From the NCBI GenBank assembly GCA_007571275.1, contig RKRS01000168.1, positions 1 through 15,000 of the forward strand: a stretch of 15,000 nt of DNA, written 5' to 3'. The stretch's first letter is position 1. Each line of letters starts with the position of its first letter. Both the position numbers and the translations under genes were made by a program. Below the pieces are notes generated by a model. It made no database searches, was not told the origin of the DNA, and was given only the letters and a program-made list of their open reading frames with translations. Positions 1-7,376 of this stretch are shown one piece after another. Source of the stretch: Dehalococcoidia bacterium (lineage in GTDB: Bacteria > Chloroflexota > Dehalococcoidia > Bin125).

Positions 1-705
1 ACGATTGAGATTCAACCAGCCGACCAGCCGCCGATCGCCGAAGCAGTCCGTCAGCTGGCTACCGGACGCTACGACCTCGTCGGCTTGACCAGCGTCAATG
101 GCGTGATCCAGCTGTGGAACGCGATGCGTCGCAATGGATTGGATTCGCGAGCGCTGGCAAGTACTCGGGTGGCGGCAATTGGCAGCGAGACGGCGCGAGC
201 GCTTGAAGCTCGAGGCGTCACGGCGGATGTCGTGCCGAGCACATTTACCTCAGCAGCGCTCGCAGTGGCGTTGACGCAGAACGATCTGACGGGCAAGCGG
301 ATACTCCTGGCCCGTGCCGCTCAAGCCAGCCCCCTGCTGGCCGACTACCTGCGCGACGCCGGAGCTATGGTCGAAGAAGTGACGCTCTACGACATTGTCA
401 CGCCGCGACCGGACCCAGAGGCGCTGGCCGAGCTGCAACGTGGCGTCGATGTGGCAACCTTGACATCGCCCTCGACCGCTCGCGGACTGGTCGAACTCGC
501 GGGCGATTTGGTCGACTTAGACTCCTTGCAAACGGTGTGTATCGGCCCGGTCACAGCAGAAGCGGCGCGCAATCTGGGTCTGCGCGTCGTTGCCATTGCT
601 GAGACGCACACTATCGAGGGGCTGGCTCAGGCTGTCGGACGCTACATTGCCAGCCTGAGGCCGCCTGACGATCTGAAAGACCGAATCACGGTGACATCAA
701 CATGA
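1..705 (+). CDS. hemD: Uroporphyrinogen-III synthase, 5'-truncated by the window edge
   Basis: The frame is open from base 1 to the TGA at 703-705, giving 234 residues without the N-terminus. The enzyme cyclises and inverts ring D of hydroxymethylbilane to give uroporphyrinogen III, the branch-point cytosolic step of haem, sirohaem and cobalamin synthesis. HemD-type signatures are visible: YDLVGLTSVNGV near residues 24-35 (family form YDWIVFTSxNGV), GKRILLARA and a following TLYDIVTP, then ATLTSPSTARGLVEL, and finally CIGPVTAEAARNLGLR, the family IGpxTAxaaxxxG element. HemD is poorly conserved in sequence but this order of motifs is typical. Its stop overlaps the hemB start as ATGA (702-705), so the two are likely translationally coupled. 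A fusion to an upstream uroporphyrinogen methyltransferase cannot be excluded because the start lies outside the window. Confidence 0.9.
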   Translation, partial: TIEIQPADQPPIAEAVRQLATGRYDLVGLTSVNGVIQLWNAMRRNGLDSRALASTRVAAIGSETARALEARGVTADVVPSTFTSAALAVALTQNDLTGKRILLARAAQASPLLADYLRDAGAMVEEVTLYDIVTPRPDPEALAELQRGVDVATLTSPSTARGLVELAGDLVDLDSLQTVCIGPVTAEAARNLGLRVVAIAETHTIEGLAQAVGRYIASLRPPDDLKDRITVTST

Positions 706-1730
706 CCAGCGCGCAGCAGCTCCTGACACACATCGAGGCCGACAGCATCCCCAGCGCGCATCGGATGCGTCGTCTGCGTCGATCTGACGGACTACGGCGC
801 ATGGTGCGCGAAACACGGCTCGCGCCGACCGACTTCATCTATCCCGTATTCGTGACCACTGGTCGCGGCGTCCGTGAACCGATTCACTCGATGCCAGGCC
901 AGTCACGCCTGTCGGTGGATCAGCTGGCGCAGGAGGCGGCGGAGCTACGTTCGCTCGATATTCCGGCGATCCTGCTGTTCGGTATTCCCGACGTGAAGGA
1001 CGCGGAAGGCAGCGGCGCCTGGATTGGGGACGGGATCATTCAGCAGGCGACGCGAGCGCTCAAGGATGCCCAGCCCGAGCTGATTGTGGTAACCGATGTC
1101 TGTCTGTGCGAATACACCGACCACGGGCACTGTGGCGTGCTCGCCGATGACGGATCGGTCCTGAACGACGCCTCGGTCGAACTGCTGGCGCGGACCGCGT
1201 TGAGCCAGGCAGAGGCGGGCGCTGATGTGATCGCGCCGTCGGACATGATGGATGGGCGCATCGGAGTAATCCGACAGGCGCTCGATCACGGCGGTTTCGA
1301 TGACCGCACTCTGCTGGCCTACTCGGCCAAGTTTGCCTCCGCCTTTTACGGGCCATTCCGCGACGCGGCCGATTCCGCGCCGCAATTCGGCGACCGTCGC
1401 GCCTACCAGATGGACCCGCCGAACGGTCGGGAAGCGATGCGCGCAATCGCGCGTGATCTCGCCGAGGGCGCAGATATGGTCATGGTCAAGCCAGCCCTGG
1501 CTTACCTCGATCTGGTCCGCGAGGCTCGTCAGCGATTCGACGCGCCGCTCGCGGCCTACAACGTGAGCGGTGAGTACGCGATGCTGAAGGCCGCCGCGGG
1601 CAACGACTGGATCGATGAGGAGCGGGTGGTTCTGGAGACCTTGACCGGCATCCGCCGCGCTGGCGCTGACATGATTCTCACCTATCACGCCAAAGAGGCC
1701 GCCCGCTGGTTGGCGCGACATGCGGGCTGA
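702..1730 (+). CDS. hemB: Porphobilinogen synthase (delta-aminolevulinic acid dehydratase)
   Basis: Condenses two 5-aminolevulinate molecules to porphobilinogen in the cytosol. The protein has 342 residues, normal for the family. The two active-site lysines are visible: K210 in AYSAKFASAFYGPFRDA and the Schiff-base K263 in MVMVKPALAYLD. The metal loop DVCLCEYTDHGHCG carries C134, C136 and C144, the three cysteines that bind catalytic zinc in Zn-dependent enzymes; magnesium-only enzymes replace them with Asp/Ala. I therefore infer a zinc-dependent enzyme. AYNVSGEYAMLKAAA (285-299) and the C-terminal GADMILTYHAKEAARWL also fit. The ATG at 702 overlaps the hemD stop by four bases, and no other in-frame start fits the HemB N-terminus better. 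Confidence 0.97.
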   Translation: MTSAQQLLTHIEADSIPSAHRMRRLRRSDGLRRMVRETRLAPTDFIYPVFVTTGRGVREPIHSMPGQSRLSVDQLAQEAAELRSLDIPAILLFGIPDVKDAEGSGAWIGDGIIQQATRALKDAQPELIVVTDVCLCEYTDHGHCGVLADDGSVLNDASVELLARTALSQAEAGADVIAPSDMMDGRIGVIRQALDHGGFDDRTLLAYSAKFASAFYGPFRDAADSAPQFGDRRAYQMDPPNGREAMRAIARDLAEGADMVMVKPALAYLDLVREARQRFDAPLAAYNVSGEYAMLKAAAGNDWIDEERVVLETLTGIRRAGADMILTYHAKEAARWLARHAG

Positions 1731-1779
1731 GTCGAACCGGCGCACATCCACTGAGTCACTGACATCCTGAGAGAGCCGC

Positions 1780-2592
1780 ATGAGCGAACCGAGCACTGAA
1801 CCGCCCGCCGATCCCGCTCCGCCGACGGTCGGTCCCGACGAGGCGGTGGCGACCGTCCGCGCCGTCGCATTTGATTGCTACGGCACGTTGCTGCAGCTTG
1901 AGGAGCGACAGTTTGCCTCGCTGATCCAGGACATGCTGCACGAGCACGGCGTCGATCACGCCACGGGCGAGCAGGTCTGGGATGCCTGGCTCGAGGCGTC
2001 GCGAGAAATGGCCAGGCGCGAGGGGCGCAATTCAGAGCGACCACTCGATGGCCCCGAGCCGACATTTCGTCCGTTCTCCGAGACCTGGCCATACTTCTTC
2101 GGCGAGGCCTTCAAGCGCCATTCGGTCGAAACGATCCCGCCGGCGGCCGCCTTCCAGCATCTCTGGGACGTGCTCTCGGTGGCGCCGGCGTATCCCGAGG
2201 TGGCTGACGTGTTCGCCGAGTTGCAGGAGCGCGGGTATCGGATCGCGATTGGCAGCAACGCTGACGATGATCATCTGGAACACGCATTGTGGACGGCCGG
2301 GATCGAAGTGGAGATGGTGCTGTCCTCCGAGGAGGCGCAGTCGTACAAACCACGCAAACCCTTCTTTGAGCAGCTCTGTGAGCGGCTTGATCTCGAACCG
2401 TGTCAGGTGTTGTACGTGGGCGATAGCCCATGGGCCGACGTCACTGGCGCCAACCATGCCGGCCTCCCCGTGTATTGGGTCTCGCGCTATCCCGATCCAG
2501 AGCGCGAGCGGATGATGCGCTCGCAGCCGACCTGGAGTGGCCTCGATCTGACCGGCATCCTCGACGCGCTACCGAATCGAGCGCCGGTCTGA
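1780..2592 (+). CDS. HAD-superfamily hydrolase (haloacid dehalogenase-like, subfamily IA type)
   Basis: A 270-residue cytosolic hydrolase with all four HAD motifs. Motif I is VAFDCYGTLL with nucleophile D32. Motif II is AIGSNADDD (S159). Motif III is the lysine K190 in SYKPRKPFF. Motif IV is LYVGDSPWADVTGANHAG with D215 and D220. A helical cap of about 110 residues lies between motifs I and II, the class C1 layout. Motif I has Tyr (DxYGT) where most phosphatases have a second Asp, as in 2-haloacid dehalogenases and relatives, so the reaction could be dehalogenation or dephosphorylation and the substrate cannot be read from sequence. The first 25 residues are acidic and proline-rich and look like an extra tail. 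A purine-rich GAGAG about eight bases before the ATG supports this start. It lies 49 bp after hemB and may be in the same transcript. Confidence 0.88.
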   Translation: MSEPSTEPPADPAPPTVGPDEAVATVRAVAFDCYGTLLQLEERQFASLIQDMLHEHGVDHATGEQVWDAWLEASREMARREGRNSERPLDGPEPTFRPFSETWPYFFGEAFKRHSVETIPPAAAFQHLWDVLSVAPAYPEVADVFAELQERGYRIAIGSNADDDHLEHALWTAGIEVEMVLSSEEAQSYKPRKPFFEQLCERLDLEPCQVLYVGDSPWADVTGANHAGLPVYWVSRYPDPERERMMRSQPTWSGLDLTGILDALPNRAPV

Positions 2593-2637
2593 GCAGGTTG
2601 CGCTTGCGTCGCCCCTTGCGGACGTAACGAACGCGAG

Positions 2638-2681
2638 CTGTCCACCAGCCTGTCCCGCTTGTCCACACACTGTCCACCAGC
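2638..2681 (+). promoter_or_regulatory. Cluster of DnaA-box-like TGTCC elements upstream of dnaN
   Basis: Four TGTCC pentamers on the same strand begin at 2639, 2651, 2660 and 2671. The best is TTGTCCACA (2659-2667), one base from the classical DnaA box TTATCCACA and equal to the form used in several GC-rich bacteria. Two more sit in an exact 12-bp direct repeat, CTGTCCACCAGC (2638-2649 and 2670-2681), 32 bp apart, about three helical turns. The fourth, CTGTCCCGC (2650), is degenerate. Spacings of 9-12 bp put the elements on a similar helix face. The cluster lies immediately upstream of an AT-rich tract and dnaN. It could be an origin or a DnaA-controlled dnaN promoter; no dnaA gene is present in the window. 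Confidence 0.5.
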
Positions 2682-2710
2682 GACAACATGCTGGCGGAAG
2701 TAGCCGCTGT

Positions 2711-2760
2711 ATCAGATAAACTTCTATATATCGATAACCCAAGTGATCAATACTTGGAAA
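2711..2760. promoter_or_regulatory. AT-rich tract between the TGTCC cluster and dnaN (unwinding element and/or promoter)
   Basis: By count, 35 of 50 bases are A or T, in sharp contrast to the GC-rich surroundings. It contains CTATATATCGATAA and, on the minus strand, TTATCGATA, which matches 7 of 9 DnaA-box positions. It must at least overlap the dnaN promoter, since it ends 30 bp before the dnaN start, but several weak -10-like hexamers compete and none has a convincing -35 partner. An AT-rich tract next to DnaA boxes is the usual arrangement of a DNA-unwinding element. That function is inferred. Confidence 0.4.
2739..2757. repeat. Inverted repeat CCAAGT-N7-ACTTGG upstream of dnaN
   Basis: Perfect 6-bp arms at 2739-2744 and 2752-2757 flank a 7-base spacer. 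A further half-site CTTGGA recurs at 2753 and 2764, 11 bp apart or one helical turn. There is no T-tract, so it is not a rho-independent terminator. Its position 33-52 bp before the dnaN ATG suits an operator for an unidentified dimeric regulator. It could also be chance. Confidence 0.3.
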
Positions 2761-2790
2761 TCGCTTGGAGACTGAATCGGGAGCGGCGTG

Positions 2791-3939
2791 ATGCGCATTC
2801 AGACATCTCAGGCGGCACTACAGCATGGGCTCAGTGTAGTCTCGCGGGCGGTGGCGGCCCGTCATTCACTCGATCAACTGCGCCACGTCTACCTGTCGGC
2901 CGACGACGAAGGCGTGCGCCTGACCGCAACCGACACAGAGATCGCGATGATTTGCAGCATCGACGCCGTGGTCTCCGAGCCGGGCGCGATCACGATCCCG
3001 CATCGCTTCATCAACGATCTGGTCTCGGCTCTTTCTTCTGCCGAGATCACGATCGATGTCGCCGAGAATTCGCTCGTCGCTCAGATTCGCGCGTCGGACG
3101 CCAACGAGTCCTCGATTCACGGAATGTCGTCGAACACCTATCCCGATATCCCTGGCATCGGTGAGGGCGACTGGATCAAGATCGTCGCCCGCGACTTGCG
3201 CGAGGCGCTGCGTCACGTCGTCTTTGCAGCGGCGACCGACGACGGTCGGCCAGTCCTGACCGGCGTCCACTTTCGCTTTGAAGGCGACACGATGACGCTC
3301 GCCGCCGCTGATGGGTTCCGTCTGGCGGTATTCGACATGAACGTCGCCTCTGAGTTGGCTGAGCGTCTGGAGATCACGGTTCCGGCCCGGGCGCTCACGG
3401 AGTTGGAGCGTCTGCTGACTGACGACGATTCAGCCGTGGAGATGTACATCCACGCTGACCGCACCTACGTCCGCTTCCATGTTCGCTCAGTGCAGATGAC
3501 GGCGCAGCTGATCCAGGGCAACTATCCCAGCTATGACCAGCTGATTCCCTCGGAGTACCAGACGCGGGCGATTCTGCCCGGCTCGGTCTTGCAGGGCGGC
3601 GTGCGTTCAGCTGCAGTGTTTGCGCGTGAGTCGAGCGGTATCATTCGCCTGATTTTCAGCAGCGACGACTCCGATCAGGGCATTACGCTGACCGCTCGCG
3701 CAGAGGAACTGGGCAACCACCGCGGCCGCGTCGATGCGGTGATCGAGGGAGAGAATTCACGGATCGCGTATAACGTCCGCTATCTGCAGGACGTGCTGCA
3801 GATCGCCAGTGGCGCGTCATCCGCTGAGATTGCGATGGAAACCAGTGGCCCCAGCAATCCTGGCGTCTTCCGCGTTGTCGGCCGTGATAACTATGTGCAC
3901 GTCCTGATGCCGATGTTCGTGCAATGGGAAGACGCCTAG
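2791..3939 (+). CDS. dnaN: DNA polymerase III beta sliding clamp
   Basis: The ring-shaped processivity factor that tethers DNA polymerase III and repair proteins to DNA. It has 382 residues, the standard bacterial length, as three repeated clamp domains (about 1-122, 125-253, 256-382). Recognisable elements are the N-terminal LQHGLSVVSRAVAARHSL, DIPGIGEGDWIKI at the domain 1/2 boundary, RPVLTGVHF (153-161), AADGFRLA (172-179), GNYPSYDQLIP (243-253), YNVRYLQDVL (327-336), and the C-terminal YVHVLMPM (368-375) that contributes to the partner-binding pocket. I chose the ATG at 2791 over the GTG three bases upstream because GGGAG at 2779-2783 gives 7-base spacing and MRIQTSQ aligns with family starts. 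It heads a block with DUF3892-like, addB, addA and holA genes. Whether this is the only dnaN in the genome cannot be told here. Confidence 0.96.
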   Translation: MRIQTSQAALQHGLSVVSRAVAARHSLDQLRHVYLSADDEGVRLTATDTEIAMICSIDAVVSEPGAITIPHRFINDLVSALSSAEITIDVAENSLVAQIRASDANESSIHGMSSNTYPDIPGIGEGDWIKIVARDLREALRHVVFAAATDDGRPVLTGVHFRFEGDTMTLAAADGFRLAVFDMNVASELAERLEITVPARALTELERLLTDDDSAVEMYIHADRTYVRFHVRSVQMTAQLIQGNYPSYDQLIPSEYQTRAILPGSVLQGGVRSAAVFARESSGIIRLIFSSDDSDQGITLTARAEELGNHRGRVDAVIEGENSRIAYNVRYLQDVLQIASGASSAEIAMETSGPSNPGVFRVVGRDNYVHVLMPMFVQWEDA

Positions 3940-3955
3940 TCGCGGTTCGTTGGTC

Positions 3956-4216
3956 ATGAGCGATCTCGAAATCAAGGCAATCGCTCGCGATCCGGCCGGC
4001 AACATCCTTGCCTACTGCGGCGATGAGCCGTACCAGTGGCGAGTCTGGGTGTCCGATCTGGTAGACGACATCGAGGGTGGACGGTATAGCTACTACGTGA
4101 CCAGTCCTCTGGGTCAGCGGGTGAAGGTTGTCGTGGTTGTGCAGTCACAGGGCAAGATCGTGCAGGCTTGCACCGAAGCGGGGGACGATCTGTTGCCACA
4201 GTTGCCACGCTGCTAG
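3956..4216 (+). CDS. Small DUF3892-like protein
   Basis: An 86-residue acidic cytosolic protein with no signal peptide or membrane segment. Its features resemble the DUF3892 family from memory: an N-terminal EIKAIARDPAGNI strand, a central WVSDLVDDIEGGRYSYYV resembling the family's evIxxIxxGxxxfyV element, a basic KVVVVVQ strand, and a C-terminal DDLLPQLPRC matching the terminal NLLxLPxC signature. The family has no established function. The gene begins 16 bases after the dnaN stop and ends 17 bases before the preferred addB ATG, so it is very probably co-transcribed with both. I chose the ATG at 3956 over a TTG at 3950; neither has a strong ribosome-binding site, so translation may be coupled to dnaN termination. 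Confidence 0.75.
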   Translation: MSDLEIKAIARDPAGNILAYCGDEPYQWRVWVSDLVDDIEGGRYSYYVTSPLGQRVKVVVVVQSQGKIVQACTEAGDDLLPQLPRC

Positions 4217-4233
4217 ATGGAGCTCAGGTTGCC

Positions 4234-7200
4234 ATGGCGCTGATGGTTTCCGCTCACGCCTATGGCGTCGAGGCGCAGGAAGCGCTCGTCGCCGCGATTG
4301 AGCGGTTCAAGTCCGTCGGCGGCAGATATGATCCGCTCGCCCGGGTCACGATTGTGGTCCCGACGGCGCTGGCCGGCTACGAAATTCGGCGCTTGCTCGG
4401 TCGTCGAGCGGGCGGGATCGTCAACGTCCAGGTCAAACCGCTTCAAGGTCTGCTGGAACTCATCGGATCAATGTCGCTGGCCAATGCGGGTCGTCGGCCG
4501 CTCCCGGCCGTCTACCGAGCCGAGACGATCAGGCTCGTGACCGAACAGGGCTCGCCTGTCTTTGGCGATGTGCCAATCGACGGCCCGGTGCTACAGAACC
4601 TGTTGCAACGCTTCTCGGAATTTGACGATTGCGATCGCGAACAACTTGATACGATGGCCGCCCAGCCGGGAATGCCGGGCTATCTCGTTGCGCTCTACGA
4701 CGAATATCTCAAGAGAACTGAGAATTTCTATACCACTCGTGATCTGGCGCAATCGGCGACCGACGCGGTGCAACAGCAGCCGACTGTGATACGCGATATT
4801 GGCTCGATCATCGTCTATCTACCCAGAGAGTTGACGTCAGCACAGCGCCGGTTCCTGCAGGCTATCTCGGAACGGGCTCAGGTCGCCGTGCTGCTCGGGC
4901 TGACCGGCGATGTCGAGACCGTCGATCAACACACGCTGCGGAGTTGGGGTCTGGAACCAGTCGCGGATATGGCGCGGGTTCCGACCGCGCAGCAGATCGT
5001 TCAATCCCCCGATGCGGAGGAGGAAATTCGTTCGGCGATTCGTGAGATCACGTCGTCGCTGCTCGCTGAGCGTCCGATTCCGCTGTATCGGACCGCGATC
5101 CTCTATCGGCAGCCGGATCCATACGCGCGGATCTGCGCCGAACAGCTGGACGCCGCCGGGATTGTCTGGAATGGCAGCAACTCGCAGACGTTGCGACAGT
5201 CGATCGCGGGACGGACGCTTGACGGCCTGTTGGGATTGATGTCGAAGTCGACGATCAGCTGGGTCAGCGACGTCGCGGCATGGTTGACTGCAGCTCCGAT
5301 TCGCGATACGGACGGCGCGTTAGCGCCAACGGCACGGTGGAATCAGCTGGCCCGGCGCGCCAATCTGCAACGCGGCCCCGATGACTGGTTGATTCGTCTC
5401 GAACGCTACCGCGCACGTTGTGTCGATGATCTGGAGCGTCTGAGACGAACCGCCGATGAGAGCAAACCCGGGCGCTTGCCCTGGGTCGAAGCCGAGATCG
5501 GTCAGATTGATGAGCTGATGAAGTTCGCTGGACAACTGGTCCAGTTTGCCCGACAGACGTTGCAGACGGCGAATTGGTCAGGGCACGCGCAACACGCTCG
5601 CGGTCAGCTGGAACAGCTCCTCGGCGATCGGAATGCGTTCGCTGTCTACGCATCCGGTGAGGATGACCTGGAACTGGCTCGTTGGGACGACGTGCAGTTG
5701 CTGTTGACTGAGCTGTCCTGGCTTGACGATCTGGATCAGGCCACGCCCGAGCGATTTGCCTCCGCCGCGCGGCGCGAACTGGAACGCCCGACCGGACATC
5801 ACGGCCGCGTCGGCGATGGCGTATATGTCGGGCCGCTGCACTCGGCCGTGGGAATGCACTGGGATGTCGTCTACATCGTCGGCGTGACTGAGCGATCCTT
5901 GCCCCAGACCCACTCTGAGGACTCCTTGCTCTCCGAGCAGGTTCGCCTCCGCGCGTCATTGCCGGTGGCGACGGACTACATACGCCGTGAGCGCGCCAAC
6001 TATCTCGTTGCGTTGCACTCCGCCGAGCGCCGGGTGCTGAGTTATCCCCGCGCCGATGTGCGAGCGCAGCGCGCGAAGCTACCCAGCCGCTGGCTATTGG
6101 AGTCGGCCACCGAGTTGAACCTCGGCGTGCGAGTGTACGCCTCGAAAATTGATCAGGCGCCGCCGGGCGTCATCCGAGCGGTACCCTCATTCGAACAGGC
6201 GGTGACCTCGGCCGATATGCCCGCCGATATTCACGAGTTCGACCTGAAGAGCCTCCGCCGTAGCGTGCAACCGCAAGATCACTATCTCGCTGCATTCAGC
6301 GCTCCGCTCGGGCGCGGCTTCCTGCAGCATGACGAACGCCGGCGTCCGGCACTCACTCGCTGGGACGGACTGATCGCCGATGGGGTTGCGGACGTCATCT
6401 CTCAACCGCAATCCGCTGGCGCGCTCCAGGACTGGGCGACGTGTCCGTATCGCTATTTCCTCGGGCGCGTCTTGCGAATCGCAGAGCGAGACGAGTCGCG
6501 CGACGAGCTACAGATCACGCCCGTGGACAAAGGCTCGCTGATCCACGACATCCTGGAGCAGTTCTTCAAACAATCACCAGCTCAGCCATCGCCGGGCGAA
6601 CGCTGGTCCGATCATGAACGTCAGCGTCTGAGCTCCATCGCCACGCAGCATTTCGACGCAGCCAGAGCGCAGGGGCTGATCGGTCGCGATCTGCTCTGGC
6701 GACGAGACCAGCGCCGCATCGCCAATGATCTGCAGACACTGCTTGATGAGGACGACCGACATCGGGCGGCGCATCAGGCGAGACAGATCGCCAGTGAGCT
6801 CGTCTTTGGTGAGCTTCCCGACAGCGAAGCCTCCGTCGACTTGAGGCTCGCCGATGGTAGCGTCATCCGACTCAGAGGCATGATTGATCGAGTCGACAGA
6901 TCGCTTACCGATGGTCGGCTGATGGTGATCGACTACAAGACGGGGAGCGAGTACCCAAAAGGCGAGGAACTGGAGCAGGACGCCATAATCGGCGGTCAGT
7001 ATCTGCAGCTTCCGATCTATGCGCACGCGGCGCGGCAGGTCTATGAGCTTGATGAAGAGGAAATCGTTCGCTCAGCCTATTGGTATATCACGGCGCGCGG
7101 CGACTTCACATATAACGCGGTCGAATGGAACGCGGAGAACACCAAACGGTTCCAGTGGGCGATCAATCTGATCATCGAGAACATTCGCGCTGGTCGGTTC

Positions 7201-7371
7201 CCGGCCAATCCTGGAGACGCCCATCACCGATCTCGGGGTCAGCATTGCATGTTCTGCAGCTTCGACGCGATCTGCCCCGTCGACCGTCGCCGCCATTGGC
7301 AGAATATCCAGGCAGCCCCGCAGCTTGCGGACTATCTCGCGCTCTCTGAGCCACCCGAGAAGAGAGCGTAG
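4234..7371 (+). CDS. addB: AddB-like ATP-dependent nuclease subunit (degenerate helicase fold plus Fe-S RecB-type nuclease)
   Basis: Likely partner of AddA in the AddAB complex that unwinds and resects double-strand DNA ends for RecA loading. It has 1045 residues from the ATG at 4234 (an in-frame TTG at 4168, inside the preceding gene, is less likely). The N-terminal part has a UvrD-like outline: TIVVPTALAGYEIRRLL, GMHWDVVYIVGVTERSLP and RERANYLVALHSAERRVL. No GxGKT P-loop is visible at the N-terminus. The C-terminal nuclease has H771 (GSLIHDILEQFF), D885 (RLRGMIDRVD), D900 and K902 (VIDYKTG), then QYLQLPIYAHAA, which is the RecB-family H-D-DxK set. C737 (TCPYRYF) with C1005-x2-C1008-x5-C1014 (HCMFCSFDAIC) matches the four-cysteine [4Fe-4S] site of AddB nucleases. 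It ends five bases before addA, in the addB-addA order known from Bacillus. Confidence 0.9.
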   Translation: MALMVSAHAYGVEAQEALVAAIERFKSVGGRYDPLARVTIVVPTALAGYEIRRLLGRRAGGIVNVQVKPLQGLLELIGSMSLANAGRRPLPAVYRAETIRLVTEQGSPVFGDVPIDGPVLQNLLQRFSEFDDCDREQLDTMAAQPGMPGYLVALYDEYLKRTENFYTTRDLAQSATDAVQQQPTVIRDIGSIIVYLPRELTSAQRRFLQAISERAQVAVLLGLTGDVETVDQHTLRSWGLEPVADMARVPTAQQIVQSPDAEEEIRSAIREITSSLLAERPIPLYRTAILYRQPDPYARICAEQLDAAGIVWNGSNSQTLRQSIAGRTLDGLLGLMSKSTISWVSDVAAWLTAAPIRDTDGALAPTARWNQLARRANLQRGPDDWLIRLERYRARCVDDLERLRRTADESKPGRLPWVEAEIGQIDELMKFAGQLVQFARQTLQTANWSGHAQHARGQLEQLLGDRNAFAVYASGEDDLELARWDDVQLLLTELSWLDDLDQATPERFASAARRELERPTGHHGRVGDGVYVGPLHSAVGMHWDVVYIVGVTERSLPQTHSEDSLLSEQVRLRASLPVATDYIRRERANYLVALHSAERRVLSYPRADVRAQRAKLPSRWLLESATELNLGVRVYASKIDQAPPGVIRAVPSFEQAVTSADMPADIHEFDLKSLRRSVQPQDHYLAAFSAPLGRGFLQHDERRRPALTRWDGLIADGVADVISQPQSAGALQDWATCPYRYFLGRVLRIAERDESRDELQITPVDKGSLIHDILEQFFKQSPAQPSPGERWSDHERQRLSSIATQHFDAARAQGLIGRDLLWRRDQRRIANDLQTLLDEDDRHRAAHQARQIASELVFGELPDSEASVDLRLADGSVIRLRGMIDRVDRSLTDGRLMVIDYKTGSEYPKGEELEQDAIIGGQYLQLPIYAHAARQVYELDEEEIVRSAYWYITARGDFTYNAVEWNAENTKRFQWAINLIIENIRAGRFPANPGDAHHRSRGQHCMFCSFDAICPVDRRRHWQNIQAAPQLADYLALSEPPEKRA

Positions 7372-7376
7372 GGCGT

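Noticed and set aside
1740..1779. Short repeats (ACTGAGTCACTGA, GTCACTGAC) between hemB and the HAD gene considered as a terminator
   Set aside because: The stems are only 4-5 bp with no T-tract, so there is no support for a terminator or operator.
945..1796. 283-codon minus-strand open frame antisense to hemB
   Set aside because: HemB on the plus strand has every catalytic residue; the antisense frame has no known motif.
2629..2640. LexA-box-like GAAC-N4-GCTG upstream of dnaN
   Set aside because: It has two mismatches in the right arm and no promoter beside it, so it is within chance expectation.
4168..4233. TTG start for addB, overlapping the DUF3892-like gene by 49 bases
   Set aside because: The extra residues (MHRSGGRSVATVATLLDGAQ) do not resemble AddB N-termini, and the ATG at 4234 follows the preceding stop with purine-rich sequence upstream.
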